Origin: Synergistales bacterium
GTDB lineage: Bacteria; Synergistota; Synergistia; Synergistales; Thermovirgaceae
DNA length: 5,466 nucleotides
NCBI GenBank assembly: GCA_018434645.1
Contig: JAHDOX010000149.1
Location: forward strand, 1 to 5,466
Reading direction: 5' to 3'
Shown here: one piece after another, positions 1-5,466 of the stretch
How the letters are laid out: every line of letters starts with the position of its first letter
Position numbering within the stretch: the first letter of the stretch is position 1
Program-made: the position numbers and the translations under genes
Notes under the pieces: generated by a model
What the model saw: only the letters and a program-made list of their open reading frames with translations
Database searches by the model: none
What the model was told of the DNA's origin: nothing

Positions 1-776
1 GTGGGAGTTTCACTTGTCTCCCCCCGAGTTTGAGAAAGTCCTTCCTGAAAGCCGCAACGAAGGCTCCTCGGGGAAGCAGGCTGAGGATTTCGACCCATCC
101 GCTTTGCATCACGCCCGAAGTGCTTGAGGAACTGCTTTCTTTCGGTGTCGATGCAGTGGAACTCGGCATAACATCCCTTGACGATAACGTGCTTCAGACG
201 TGCCACAGGGGCTACGATGGCCGAACCGCTCTAGAACGCCTGGAATTGATCATTACTGAAGGGCTCACTACAGGGGCGCAGCTGATGACGGGACTCCCTG
301 GTCAGACCCTGGATAGCTCGCTTAGGGACCTCGAAATCCTGGCGAGTCTCAAGGGACAAACCGGAATGCAGATCCGATTGTACCCTTGCCTCGTGTTTCC
401 AAACACGCCGCTGGCCAATCTTTTTTACTCGGGCCGCTTTAATCCTCTTTCCACGGAAGAATGCGCCCGGCAAACAGGAGTACTGCTCGACCGTGCAAGG
501 CAACTTGGATTCGAGATTCTGCGCGTCGGTTTGCACGAAACTGCATCGCTGAGAGAAACCGTCCTGGCCGGGCCGGCTCACCCCGCACTGGGCGAACTGG
601 CAAGGGCGGAGGCGCTCGCGATAGCTCTTGCGCGCAACACTTCCTCCGGCCCATGGACAGTACATCAAAGGCAACGTTCCCTTCTCAGCGGTCACGGGGG
701 GTACGGATTCCGCGCTCTTTCCAGGATAACCAGTGTACCGATAGAAAACATAAAAGAAAACATTTTATGGATATAG
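1..776 (+). CDS. Elp3-like radical SAM protein, 3' part (5' end outside window)
   Basis: This is the C-terminal part of a radical SAM enzyme of the Elp3-like type (COG1243-like). The reading frame is open from base 3; a TTG at 30 lies inside the conserved region and is not a real start. Visible residues begin GSFTCLPPS, matching the family's 'GGTFTGLP' stretch after the Fe-S/SAM site. VELGITSLDD (about visible residues 52-61), QLMTGLPGQT (93-102), RLYPCLVFPNTPL (125-137), RVGLHE (174-179) and AGPAHPALGEL (189-199) follow, the last two typical of the radical SAM C-terminal extension. The cluster-binding CxxxCxxC motif must lie upstream and cannot be checked. The protein ends about 60 residues after the AGPAHPA motif, with no room for the GNAT acetyltransferase domain of archaeal and eukaryotic Elp3. 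Relatives of this short type are mostly uncharacterised; a role in tRNA modification is only inference. The stop is TAG at 774-776. Confidence 0.85.
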   Translation, partial: GSFTCLPPSLRKSFLKAATKAPRGSRLRISTHPLCITPEVLEELLSFGVDAVELGITSLDDNVLQTCHRGYDGRTALERLELIITEGLTTGAQLMTGLPGQTLDSSLRDLEILASLKGQTGMQIRLYPCLVFPNTPLANLFYSGRFNPLSTEECARQTGVLLDRARQLGFEILRVGLHETASLRETVLAGPAHPALGELARAEALAIALARNTSSGPWTVHQRQRSLLSGHGGYGFRALSRITSVPIENIKENILWI

Positions 777-799
777 AAATCGCTTTCTCACGGACGCTA

Positions 800-828
800 T
801 TGTCCTTTGACAGCGGACTTATTACAAT
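800..828 (+). promoter_or_regulatory. Candidate sigma-70-type promoter for the MATE/RpiR unit
   Basis: A TTGTCC hexamer at 800-805 (4/6 match to TTGACA) and TACAAT at 823-828 (5/6 match to TATAAT) are separated by exactly 17 bp, within the 85-bp gap after the radical SAM gene. Transcription would start near 835, leaving a short leader before the GTG at 862. A perfect TTGACA at 808-813 has no -10 at normal distance. No clear terminator precedes it, so read-through from the upstream gene is also possible. Prediction by eye only. Confidence 0.5.
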
Positions 829-847
829 GCAAGGACGTCTTTTGTCC

Positions 848-853
848 GGAGGA
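848..853 (+). promoter_or_regulatory. Ribosome binding site fixing the GTG start of the MATE gene
   Basis: GGAGGA at 848-853 lies 8 nt before GTG 862, an ideal distance. The in-frame ATG at 892 has no comparable Shine-Dalgarno sequence at the right distance, so GTG 862 is preferred. Confidence 0.8.
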
Positions 854-861
854 TAGAAAAA

Positions 862-2322
862 GTGCCCTCAAGAAGCAAAAAAAACGTAGACATGGGAAGC
901 GGAAGCGTCAGCAAGGCACTCTGGAAGCTTGCCGTTCCCTCTATTTTTTCGATGCTCTTCCATACGCTGTTCCACCTCGTGGATACCGTGTTCGTGTCAT
1001 GGCTCGGTGAATATTCGCTGGCCGCGATGTCACTTACTTTTCCGGTCATGTTCATTATCTTCGCGCTTATAAATGGCATCGCCGTAGGAACGACAACAAC
1101 CATCAGCAACAGGCTGGGAGCCGGAGAACTGGACGAGGCCAAACGGTTCTGCAATGCTTCGCTGTTTCTTTTGATTCTTGTCTCGGTCTTGCCGATGCCT
1201 CTTCTTTTTCCAAGACTCTCCGACACCTTTTTTGACTTTCTTGGAGGCACAGGTCAGGTATTATCGGAAAGCTACCGCTACTCCTTCTGGATGATAATAG
1301 GCATACCGCCCATGGCTTTTGCATTACTTGCAGATTCCCTTTTCCGAAGCCAGGGCGATACGGTAACACCCATGAAAGCGATGATCATCGGAAACGGTGT
1401 CAACGCCCTTTTGGATCCTCTTTTCATCTTCACCTTCGGCTGGGGAATCGCCGGAGCATCCTTCGCTACCGTCGTAGGTCGAATGTTATCCCTGATTTAC
1501 GTAATGAGGCGCCTGAACGCGTCGGATGAACTCAGGCCATCCCTTAAGGTCCCTGAAGGGTTGTTTTACCGGTGGAAAAGGATACTCTCAATCGGGATCC
1601 CGGTTTTTCTCTCCCAAGGGAGCATGGCTATCGGGTCGGCATCCATGAACAAAATACTTTCCCGCTACGGGGCCGGGGCTATCGGCGCATGGATGCTGGG
1701 GAACAGGGTGGAAGGCCTTGCCTTTCTTCCTGTTTTCGGACTGAACGGAGCACTGGTACCTTTTGTCGGCTACAACATAGGAAAGGGGAACTTTTACCGT
1801 ATAAAGAAAGCCCTTTCAACTGCTATTATCGGTTCTTCAGTAATGATGCTTTCAATAGGTACCGTCATCTATATCTGGCCACACCCCGTGTTGGCTTTGT
1901 TCCAGCCTTCCGATGCGGTTGCAGCTATGGCAACGGCATCGATCAGGGCCTCGGCCACGGGTTATCTTTTCGCAGCCGTGGATATAACCTTATGGGGGTT
2001 CTTTCAGGGGAGCGGATATCCAGTCTACGGCATGGTCAGCCAATTCGCCCGCTCGCTGGCGGCACGAATACCTTCGGCACTGGTTTTGGCCGCCTTCTTT
2101 GGTTTGAGCGGTGTCTGGTGGTGCCAGCCGCTTTCGACGGCTTCATCGGCCCTTTTGTCGATCTTTTTTCTTTACTTCGTATTTCGGCGGATACGCGATG
2201 AAATCCACGAGAAAGCGAAAAAGGCAACCCTCACGCATGGAAAAGGCGAAGTTAATCCAGAACTTGAAGCGTTGACTAAAGCTCACGACAATTCTAAACT
2301 TGAGGCTACAAAATCTGCCTGA
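862..2322 (+). CDS. MATE family efflux transporter
   Basis: This is an inner-membrane exporter of the multidrug and toxic compound extrusion family, which expels cationic drugs or metabolites using a Na+ or H+ gradient. The 486 residues are near the usual 440-480, with about twelve hydrophobic segments in two homologous halves (about 20-215 and 235-440). Family features are the N-terminal LWKLAVPSIFSMLF segment, DTVFVSWLG with Asp41 in TM1, FRSQGDTVTPM (161-171), the NALLDPLFIF stretch with Asp185, and in the second half IPVFLSQGS, LVPFVGYNIGKG (298-309) and GFFQGSGYP (379-387). The QGD and LDPLFIF motifs suggest the DinF/MepA-like branch; the substrate cannot be read from sequence. Residues about 447-486 form a charged cytoplasmic tail longer than typical. 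The start is GTG with a good RBS; an ATG ten codons later is the alternative. An RpiR-type regulator follows within 17-26 nt, probably on the same transcript. Confidence 0.93.
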   Translation: MPSRSKKNVDMGSGSVSKALWKLAVPSIFSMLFHTLFHLVDTVFVSWLGEYSLAAMSLTFPVMFIIFALINGIAVGTTTTISNRLGAGELDEAKRFCNASLFLLILVSVLPMPLLFPRLSDTFFDFLGGTGQVLSESYRYSFWMIIGIPPMAFALLADSLFRSQGDTVTPMKAMIIGNGVNALLDPLFIFTFGWGIAGASFATVVGRMLSLIYVMRRLNASDELRPSLKVPEGLFYRWKRILSIGIPVFLSQGSMAIGSASMNKILSRYGAGAIGAWMLGNRVEGLAFLPVFGLNGALVPFVGYNIGKGNFYRIKKALSTAIIGSSVMMLSIGTVIYIWPHPVLALFQPSDAVAAMATASIRASATGYLFAAVDITLWGFFQGSGYPVYGMVSQFARSLAARIPSALVLAAFFGLSGVWWCQPLSTASSALLSIFFLYFVFRRIRDEIHEKAKKATLTHGKGEVNPELEALTKAHDNSKLEATKSA

Positions 2323-2334
2323 AAGTTTATAGAC

Positions 2335-2340
2335 AGGAAG
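2335..2340 (+). promoter_or_regulatory. Ribosome binding site favouring TTG 2349 as start of the RpiR-type gene
   Basis: AGGAAG at 2335-2340, continuing into TGA, resembles the AGGAGGTGA anti-SD complement with one mismatch. Its last G is the first base of the GTG at 2340, so it cannot serve that codon. It lies 8 nt before TTG 2349, which is ideal spacing. Confidence 0.65.
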
Positions 2341-2348
2341 TGACGACT

Positions 2349-3218
2349 TTGGACTCGGTAGAACTACAGAAAAGGCTGCAGCAAAACCTGGAAGGAATGC
2401 CCAAAAAAGCCAGACGTGTAGTCGATTATCTTTTATCCAACATGAGGGAGGCGGCATTCAAATCCATCGGCGAAGTGGCCGAAGAGCTTCACGTCTCCAA
2501 AGCACAACTCGTAAGGGTTTCGAGGATGCTGGGTTTCGAGGGATATGCACAACTTAAGGGCGCGCTGCAGGAGGCGATACTGGAACAGGTAAACCCGGCG
2601 GCCATGCTAGCCAGGGTAACAAGCAACGGGCAGGACCTGCCACAGACCATATACAAGCTTGAGCACGCCAACCTGGACGATACATGGAACCGGATAACGC
2701 CTGAAGCAGTCGAATCATTTTGTTCCATGCTTCGTGAAGCACGAATATCCTATTGCCTTGGATGGGGTATCTCCTCCCTTGTTGCTGAATCCCTTTACAT
2801 GCGACTCCGTGTCATGGGAATGCCCTCGGTCCTTCTCAAGCGTTCCAGCATGGCGCTACAGGAACAGGCACGGTCCATCGGTGAAGAGGACGTAGTAGTC
2901 GTTTGCGAACTCCCCAGCTTCGCCTTAGAGGTTACGGAGTCGGTGGCCCAGGCGTCGAAACAAGGTGCCCGTATCGTTACCATCACCGACAGCCCTGCAG
3001 CTCCCGTATGCCGTTATGCCAATCTTTCGTTCTTCGTAAGTGCTGCGAGCCCGATGTTCGGCAGCAGTATTATAGGACCGCTTTTTCTGGTTCACATACT
3101 CTCCTCTGTACTGGCCGTCAATTTGGGGGAAAAGACCAGGCAAGCCATGGAGAAGCAGGCAGAGTTCCTGCACGATGAGAGGATTTTCCATCCTGTTTTC
3201 GGTTTGAAGTACACGTAA
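2349..3218 (+). CDS. MurR/RpiR family transcriptional regulator (HTH + SIS domains)
   Basis: This is a cytoplasmic DNA-binding regulator of the RpiR family, whose members usually sense phosphosugars. From TTG 2349 it has 289 residues, the normal family length; GTG 2340 would add three. Numbered from GTG 2340, residues 1-80 form the HTH_6 domain (PKKARRVVDYLL, then a helix-turn-helix at about 42-65, SIGEVAEELHVSKAQLVRVS, followed by the family hallmark LGFEGYAQLK). Residues about 135-265 form an SIS domain, with the first ligand-loop motif GWGISS (141-146) and the second beta-strand VVVVCE. The second loop, usually SxSGxT, here reads ELPSFALE (190-197), so the normal phosphosugar contact residues look altered. 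The gene follows the MATE gene by a short gap, which suggests shared transcription and possible control of the exporter. The stop is TAA, followed at once by a hairpin. Confidence 0.9.
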   Translation: MDSVELQKRLQQNLEGMPKKARRVVDYLLSNMREAAFKSIGEVAEELHVSKAQLVRVSRMLGFEGYAQLKGALQEAILEQVNPAAMLARVTSNGQDLPQTIYKLEHANLDDTWNRITPEAVESFCSMLREARISYCLGWGISSLVAESLYMRLRVMGMPSVLLKRSSMALQEQARSIGEEDVVVVCELPSFALEVTESVAQASKQGARIVTITDSPAAPVCRYANLSFFVSAASPMFGSSIIGPLFLVHILSSVLAVNLGEKTRQAMEKQAEFLHDERIFHPVFGLKYT

Positions 3219-3221
3219 AAG

Positions 3222-3256
3222 AACACACGCGGGGGTTCATGGCCCCCGCGTGTGTT
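3222..3256. terminator. Strong 14-bp hairpin ending the MATE/RpiR unit, possibly bidirectional
   Basis: The arms 3222-3235 and 3243-3256 pair perfectly over 14 bp, with eight consecutive G-C pairs next to a 7-nt loop (TTCATGG). The hairpin starts 4 nt after the plus-strand stop. The plus-strand T tract is short (GTTTCC), while the minus strand reads TTCTTTTA after the stem, so it fits a terminator in both directions and may act best on minus-strand transcripts. Confidence 0.8.
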
Positions 3257-3274
3257 TCCGGTACACTTTGGAAA

Positions 3275-3306
3275 AGCAAGGGAGACGCTAAAGCGCCTCC
3301 CTTGCT
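3275..3306 (-). terminator. Hairpin terminator of the UPF0173 hydrolase gene
   Basis: The arms 3275-3284 and 3297-3306 pair over 10 bp. After an A-C mismatch, three more pairs (3286-3288 with 3293-3295) close a 4-nt TAAA loop. It begins 3 nt past the minus-strand stop codon and is followed on that strand by TTTTCC. It therefore best serves the minus-strand gene. Confidence 0.7.
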
Positions 3307-3309
3307 GCA

Positions 3310-3996
3310 TCACAGTTCCATAGATTCGCCTATATCCAGAATCCTGACTTCTGCTGCCTCGGAAGCCTTCGCAGCAAACTCCCCGGGATCCGCCTTTATC
3401 ACGTCAAAGGTGTCGTAATGCATCGGTACGACGATCCTCGGACGGATTAATTTCACTGCTCGCACGGCATCTTCTATGTCCATGGTAAAGTTCCCGCCTA
3501 TTGGAAGCAGAGCCACGTCTACTGTTTCCTCCTCAAGGAGCTTCATTTCCATGGTCAGACCCGTATCGCCGGCGTGGTAAATCTTCTTGCCTTCCACCTC
3601 CAAGAGGAAGCCGCCCGGCATACCGCCGCATATCATCTGGTCGCCCTCTGTAATCCCGGAACCATGCCAGGCGGGAGTCATTTTAACCTTGCCAAAGGGG
3701 AACCTGTAAACACCTCCGACCTGCATCGGATGACATTTTGCCCCCTTTGCAGCAAGATAATGGCAGACTTCGACGGTTGCAATAACCGTTGCGCCACTGG
3801 CTTTCGCAATGTCGACGGTATCACCTATGTGGTCGCCGTGCCCATGAGTGACGAAGATATAGTTCCTGTCATTAAAAATCGACGCATCCACGGGTGCTAC
3901 ACCGCTGCCGCTGAGGAACGGGTCGACGATCGCCTTGAGCCCTTCTCCTTCGATCGCAAAACAGGCATGTCCAAGAAAACGGATAGAAACCATCAT
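3310..3996 (-). CDS. UPF0173 family metal-dependent hydrolase (metallo-beta-lactamase fold)
   Basis: This is a small cytoplasmic metallo-beta-lactamase-fold protein of the UPF0173/YtkL type, 228 residues and full length for the family. The metal ligands are visible: HGHGDH at 51-56 (His51, His53, Asp55, His56), His111 in TPAWHGSG, Asp144 in YHAGDTG, and His193 in VPMHYDTF. Other family marks are LGHACFAIEG near the N-terminus, Asp25-Pro26 in IVDPFLSG, and LLPIGGNFTMD (163-173). The set predicts a two-metal hydrolase; its natural substrate is not established. Two adjacent ATG codons (3996 and 3993) follow an AGGAGGAGGG stretch (4000-4009) that could serve either. There is no signal peptide. 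The gene is separated from the upstream gene by 104 bp containing a possible promoter and palindromes, and ends at its own hairpin. Confidence 0.93.
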   Translation of the reverse strand: MMVSIRFLGHACFAIEGEGLKAIVDPFLSGSGVAPVDASIFNDRNYIFVTHGHGDHIGDTVDIAKASGATVIATVEVCHYLAAKGAKCHPMQVGGVYRFPFGKVKMTPAWHGSGITEGDQMICGGMPGGFLLEVEGKKIYHAGDTGLTMEMKLLEEETVDVALLPIGGNFTMDIEDAVRAVKLIRPRIVVPMHYDTFDVIKADPGEFAAKASEAAEVRILDIGESMEL

Positions 3997-4056
3997 TATC
4001 CCTCCTCCTGTTTTTTCGATTTTCGCAACTCACGCCTTTGGTGCGTTTTCGCCTTA

Positions 4057-4083
4057 ATTATCCCCGAACGACGGGGTTTTCAA
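4057..4083 (-). promoter_or_regulatory. Candidate promoter for the UPF0173 gene
   Basis: On the minus strand, TTGAAA (4083-4078; 5/6 match to TTGACA) and GATAAT (4062-4057; 5/6 match to TATAAT) are separated by 15 bp, shorter than the ideal 17. Transcription would start near 4050, giving a leader of about 54 nt with a strong RBS. The short spacer suggests weak or regulated activity. Prediction by eye only. Confidence 0.4.
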
Positions 4084-4088
4084 AACCC
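4062..4088. repeat. Two overlapping palindromes in the spacer before the UPF0173 gene
   Basis: CCCCG-AACGA-CGGGG (4062-4076) is a perfect 5-bp inverted repeat. GGGTTTTCAAAACCC (4074-4088) is a perfect 15-nt palindrome centred on 4081. They share bases 4074-4076, so the two stems cannot form together in RNA. They overlap the proposed -35 and fill its spacer, which suits an operator. Neither is followed by a clear T run on the minus strand, so a simple terminator for the upstream unit is less likely. Confidence 0.55.
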
Positions 4089-4100
4089 GTGCATCCTTTG

Positions 4101-4394
4101 TCATTCCTTTGCTTCGCAATTTTTACCTGTTATTTTAAGAGAAGATTCGCTGTAGTGCCCTGATTCGTGCGTACTGATACCCGAAGCGACAATTTCAAAA
4201 ATACTGCCGTCAGCAAGCTCGCAGGGAAATGTCTTTCCCCTGTTCGCATCTAACCACGCCGCCATGTCAGAGGTTTCTTTCCAGCCTTCCGACTTTATGG
4301 TTCCGGTAAGCCCACAGGAGCTCTCTTCGAAAAGGTACTTCCACGACGCATACAGGCAACCACCTATAATCAAACCTCTTCCTTCTCTTCTCAT
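4101..4394 (-). CDS. Uncharacterised 97-residue protein coupled to aspS
   Basis: I do not recognise this protein. Its ATG (4394-4392) overlaps the aspS stop in an ATGA arrangement, which points to translational coupling and a real gene. An AAGGA lies upstream but only 3 nt from the ATG. A TTG at 4373, with AAGGA 6 nt before it, would give a product seven residues shorter. The N-terminus (MRREGRGLIIGGCLYASWKYLF) has basic residues then a short hydrophobic patch, too short for a confident signal peptide or membrane helix. The rest is polar with scattered Trp, Cys (13, 27, 58, 93) and acidic residues, including a segment TFPCELADGSIFEIVASG that reads like a small beta-strand domain, then a charged tail. 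It probably encodes a soluble protein of about 11 kDa. No function is assigned. The frame is open further upstream, but there it lies inside aspS. Confidence 0.6.
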   Translation of the reverse strand: MRREGRGLIIGGCLYASWKYLFEESSCGLTGTIKSEGWKETSDMAAWLDANRGKTFPCELADGSIFEIVASGISTHESGHYSESSLKITGKNCEAKE

Positions 4395-5466
4395 GGTTCC
4401 TTCTGTTCGCAGGGCAGTTTGAGCGAAAGGTGCAGCTCTTCCAGCTGCGATTCGTCCACTGAGGACGGAGCACCCGACATAAGGCACTGGGCCTTCTGGG
4501 TTTTCGGGAAGGCAATGACGTCACGTATGGACCGCTTGCCGCAAAGCAGCATGACCAGGCGGTCGAAACCCAGGGCAATCCCGCCATGCGGCGGGGTCCC
4601 GGAAGCCAGGGCGTCGAGAAGGAATCCAAACCGTTCCCTGGCTTTTTCCGGGGTGAAGGAAAGGACCTGAAAAAGCCTCTCCTGAACCGACGAGTCGTGA
4701 ATCCTTATCGACCCTCCGCCTATCTCGTAACCGTTCAGAACAAGATCGTAAGCTCTGGACCTCACATCCTGCGGCTGCGTTTCAAGAAGAGGAATGTCTT
4801 CCGTCCTTGGCGCCGTAAAAGGATGGTGCAAAGCTGTCCACCGCTTTTCGTCCTCATCCCATTCGAGCAACGGGAAATCGGTAATCCAGGCGACCTTCCA
4901 GGCACGTTCGTCCACGAGATCCAGCTGTCTCGCAAGTTCGAGGCGCAGCTGGCCAAGAACCTGATTTGCCTTCATTCTGTTTTCGTCCGCGAGAAGGAGC
5001 AGAAGGTCCTCTTCTGCGATGCGCGTTTCCCGGATGAGCGAGGCGGTTTCTTCGTCGGAAAGGCGTTTGGCCAGAGGGCCCTTGAGCGCACCTTCCTTCA
5101 GTCTGAAGGGGGCTAACCCGTTGGCGCCGAGATCTTTTGCACGTGTTTCAATGTCAGATTGTTCCTTTCGGGAAAGTCGGTTTCCCCCGGGTATGCAAAT
5201 CGCCTTGACCACCCCACCTTTTTCGAGGGTCCTGGCGAAGGGTTCGAATTCCGTTTCCGAGAAACAGCCTGAAAGATCCTGTATTTCAAAAGCGATCCTC
5301 AGATCGGGTTTGTCCGATCCATACCTGTCCATAGCATCCCAATAGGTGATCCTTGGGAATTTTTCCTCGAGGACGACTCCTGTCGTGGTTTCGAACAACC
5401 CACGTATATATTCTTCTATGAGCTCAAGTATGTCTTCTTCGGTGATGAAACTCATCTCGATATCCA
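4391..5466 (-). CDS. aspS: Aspartyl-tRNA synthetase, C-terminal part (5' end outside window)
   Basis: This is a class II aminoacyl-tRNA synthetase that charges tRNA-Asp with aspartate in the cytoplasm. The frame runs off the window edge; the visible start DIEMSF is the tail of motif 2 (usually FTQIDLEMSF), so the ATG at 5455 is internal. About 358 residues are visible, with roughly 230-240 missing (anticodon-binding domain and most of motif 2). Numbered from that Met: FPRITYWDAMDRYGSDKPDL (33-52), a GAD insertion domain (about 60-185), ITDFPLLEWD and HHPFTAP (191-216), NGYEIGGGSIRIHD (241-254), and motif 3 PPHGGIALGFDRLVMLL (288-304) with catalytic Arg299. The end IRDVIAFPKTQKAQCLM (310-326) and SGAPSSV are classic bacterial AspRS. 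Whether it is discriminating or also charges tRNA-Asn depends on the unseen N-terminal domain. It overlaps the next gene by 4 bp. Confidence 0.97.
   Translation of the reverse strand, partial: DIEMSFITEEDILELIEEYIRGLFETTTGVVLEEKFPRITYWDAMDRYGSDKPDLRIAFEIQDLSGCFSETEFEPFARTLEKGGVVKAICIPGGNRLSRKEQSDIETRAKDLGANGLAPFRLKEGALKGPLAKRLSDEETASLIRETRIAEEDLLLLLADENRMKANQVLGQLRLELARQLDLVDERAWKVAWITDFPLLEWDEDEKRWTALHHPFTAPRTEDIPLLETQPQDVRSRAYDLVLNGYEIGGGSIRIHDSSVQERLFQVLSFTPEKARERFGFLLDALASGTPPHGGIALGFDRLVMLLCGKRSIRDVIAFPKTQKAQCLMSGAPSSVDESQLEELHLSLKLPCEQKEP

Noticed and set aside
30..32. TTG as the start of the radical SAM gene
   Set aside because: Conserved residues (GSFTCLP) lie upstream in the same open frame and no Shine-Dalgarno sequence precedes it; the gene continues past the window edge.
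1572..2201. Plus-strand 209-codon frame inside the MATE gene
   Set aside because: It is an alternate-frame shadow of a clear membrane transporter; its product is Arg/Gly-rich with no recognisable domain.
4060..4100. Possible tRNA: anticodon-arm look-alike (TTTTGAAAA on minus strand, TGA anticodon; TTTTCAAAA on plus strand, TCA anticodon)
   Set aside because: No GTTCRANYC T-loop at the right distance, no D-arm and no acceptor stem can be built on either strand; the palindrome alone explains the resemblance.
3574..4155. Long plus-strand open frame (193 codons) antisense to the hydrolase gene
   Set aside because: It lies mostly opposite the well-supported UPF0173 gene, and the translation shows no family features.
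4340..4394. Lipoprotein signal (IGGC lipobox-like) at the N-terminus of the 97-residue protein
   Set aside because: The hydrophobic stretch before the Cys is only about three to five residues, far too short for a lipoprotein signal peptide.
4586..5116. Plus-strand 176-codon frame opposite aspS
   Set aside because: It is antisense to conserved AspRS motifs and lacks any domain signature.

Overview
This 5.5 kb window looks like ordinary chromosomal DNA from an anaerobic bacterium of moderate GC content. It is densely coded, with short spacers and GTG/TTG starts next to strong Shine-Dalgarno sequences. An Elp3-like radical SAM protein without an acetyltransferase tail, a MATE exporter, an RpiR-type regulator and a UPF0173 hydrolase together would suit the Synergistota or the Clostridia. 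That placement is an impression from gene content and protein style, not a proven assignment. I see no IS element, phage gene, CRISPR array, rRNA gene or convincing tRNA gene.

Layout: the plus strand carries three genes. The first is the 3' part of an Elp3-like radical SAM enzyme (its start lies before the window). After an 85-bp spacer with a plausible promoter come a MATE-family multidrug/metabolite exporter and, close behind it, a MurR/RpiR-family regulator (HTH plus SIS domain). The exporter and regulator are very probably one transcription unit. The regulator's best start is a TTG at 2349 rather than the GTG at 2340. The plus-strand unit ends at about 3218 in a 14-bp hairpin.

The minus strand converges on it. 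Read in its own direction, it has the 3' portion of aspS (aspartyl-tRNA synthetase, N-terminus outside the window), then an unrecognised 97-residue gene sharing an ATGA stop/start overlap with aspS, then a 104-bp spacer with two overlapping palindromes and a possible promoter. Last is a UPF0173 metallo-beta-lactamase-fold hydrolase, whose stop lies next to a second hairpin. The two hairpins separate the convergent units.

No dramatic new system is visible. The items most worth following are the altered sugar-phosphate loop of the RpiR-type regulator sitting with an exporter, the overlapping palindromes before the hydrolase gene, and the small unknown gene coupled to aspS.
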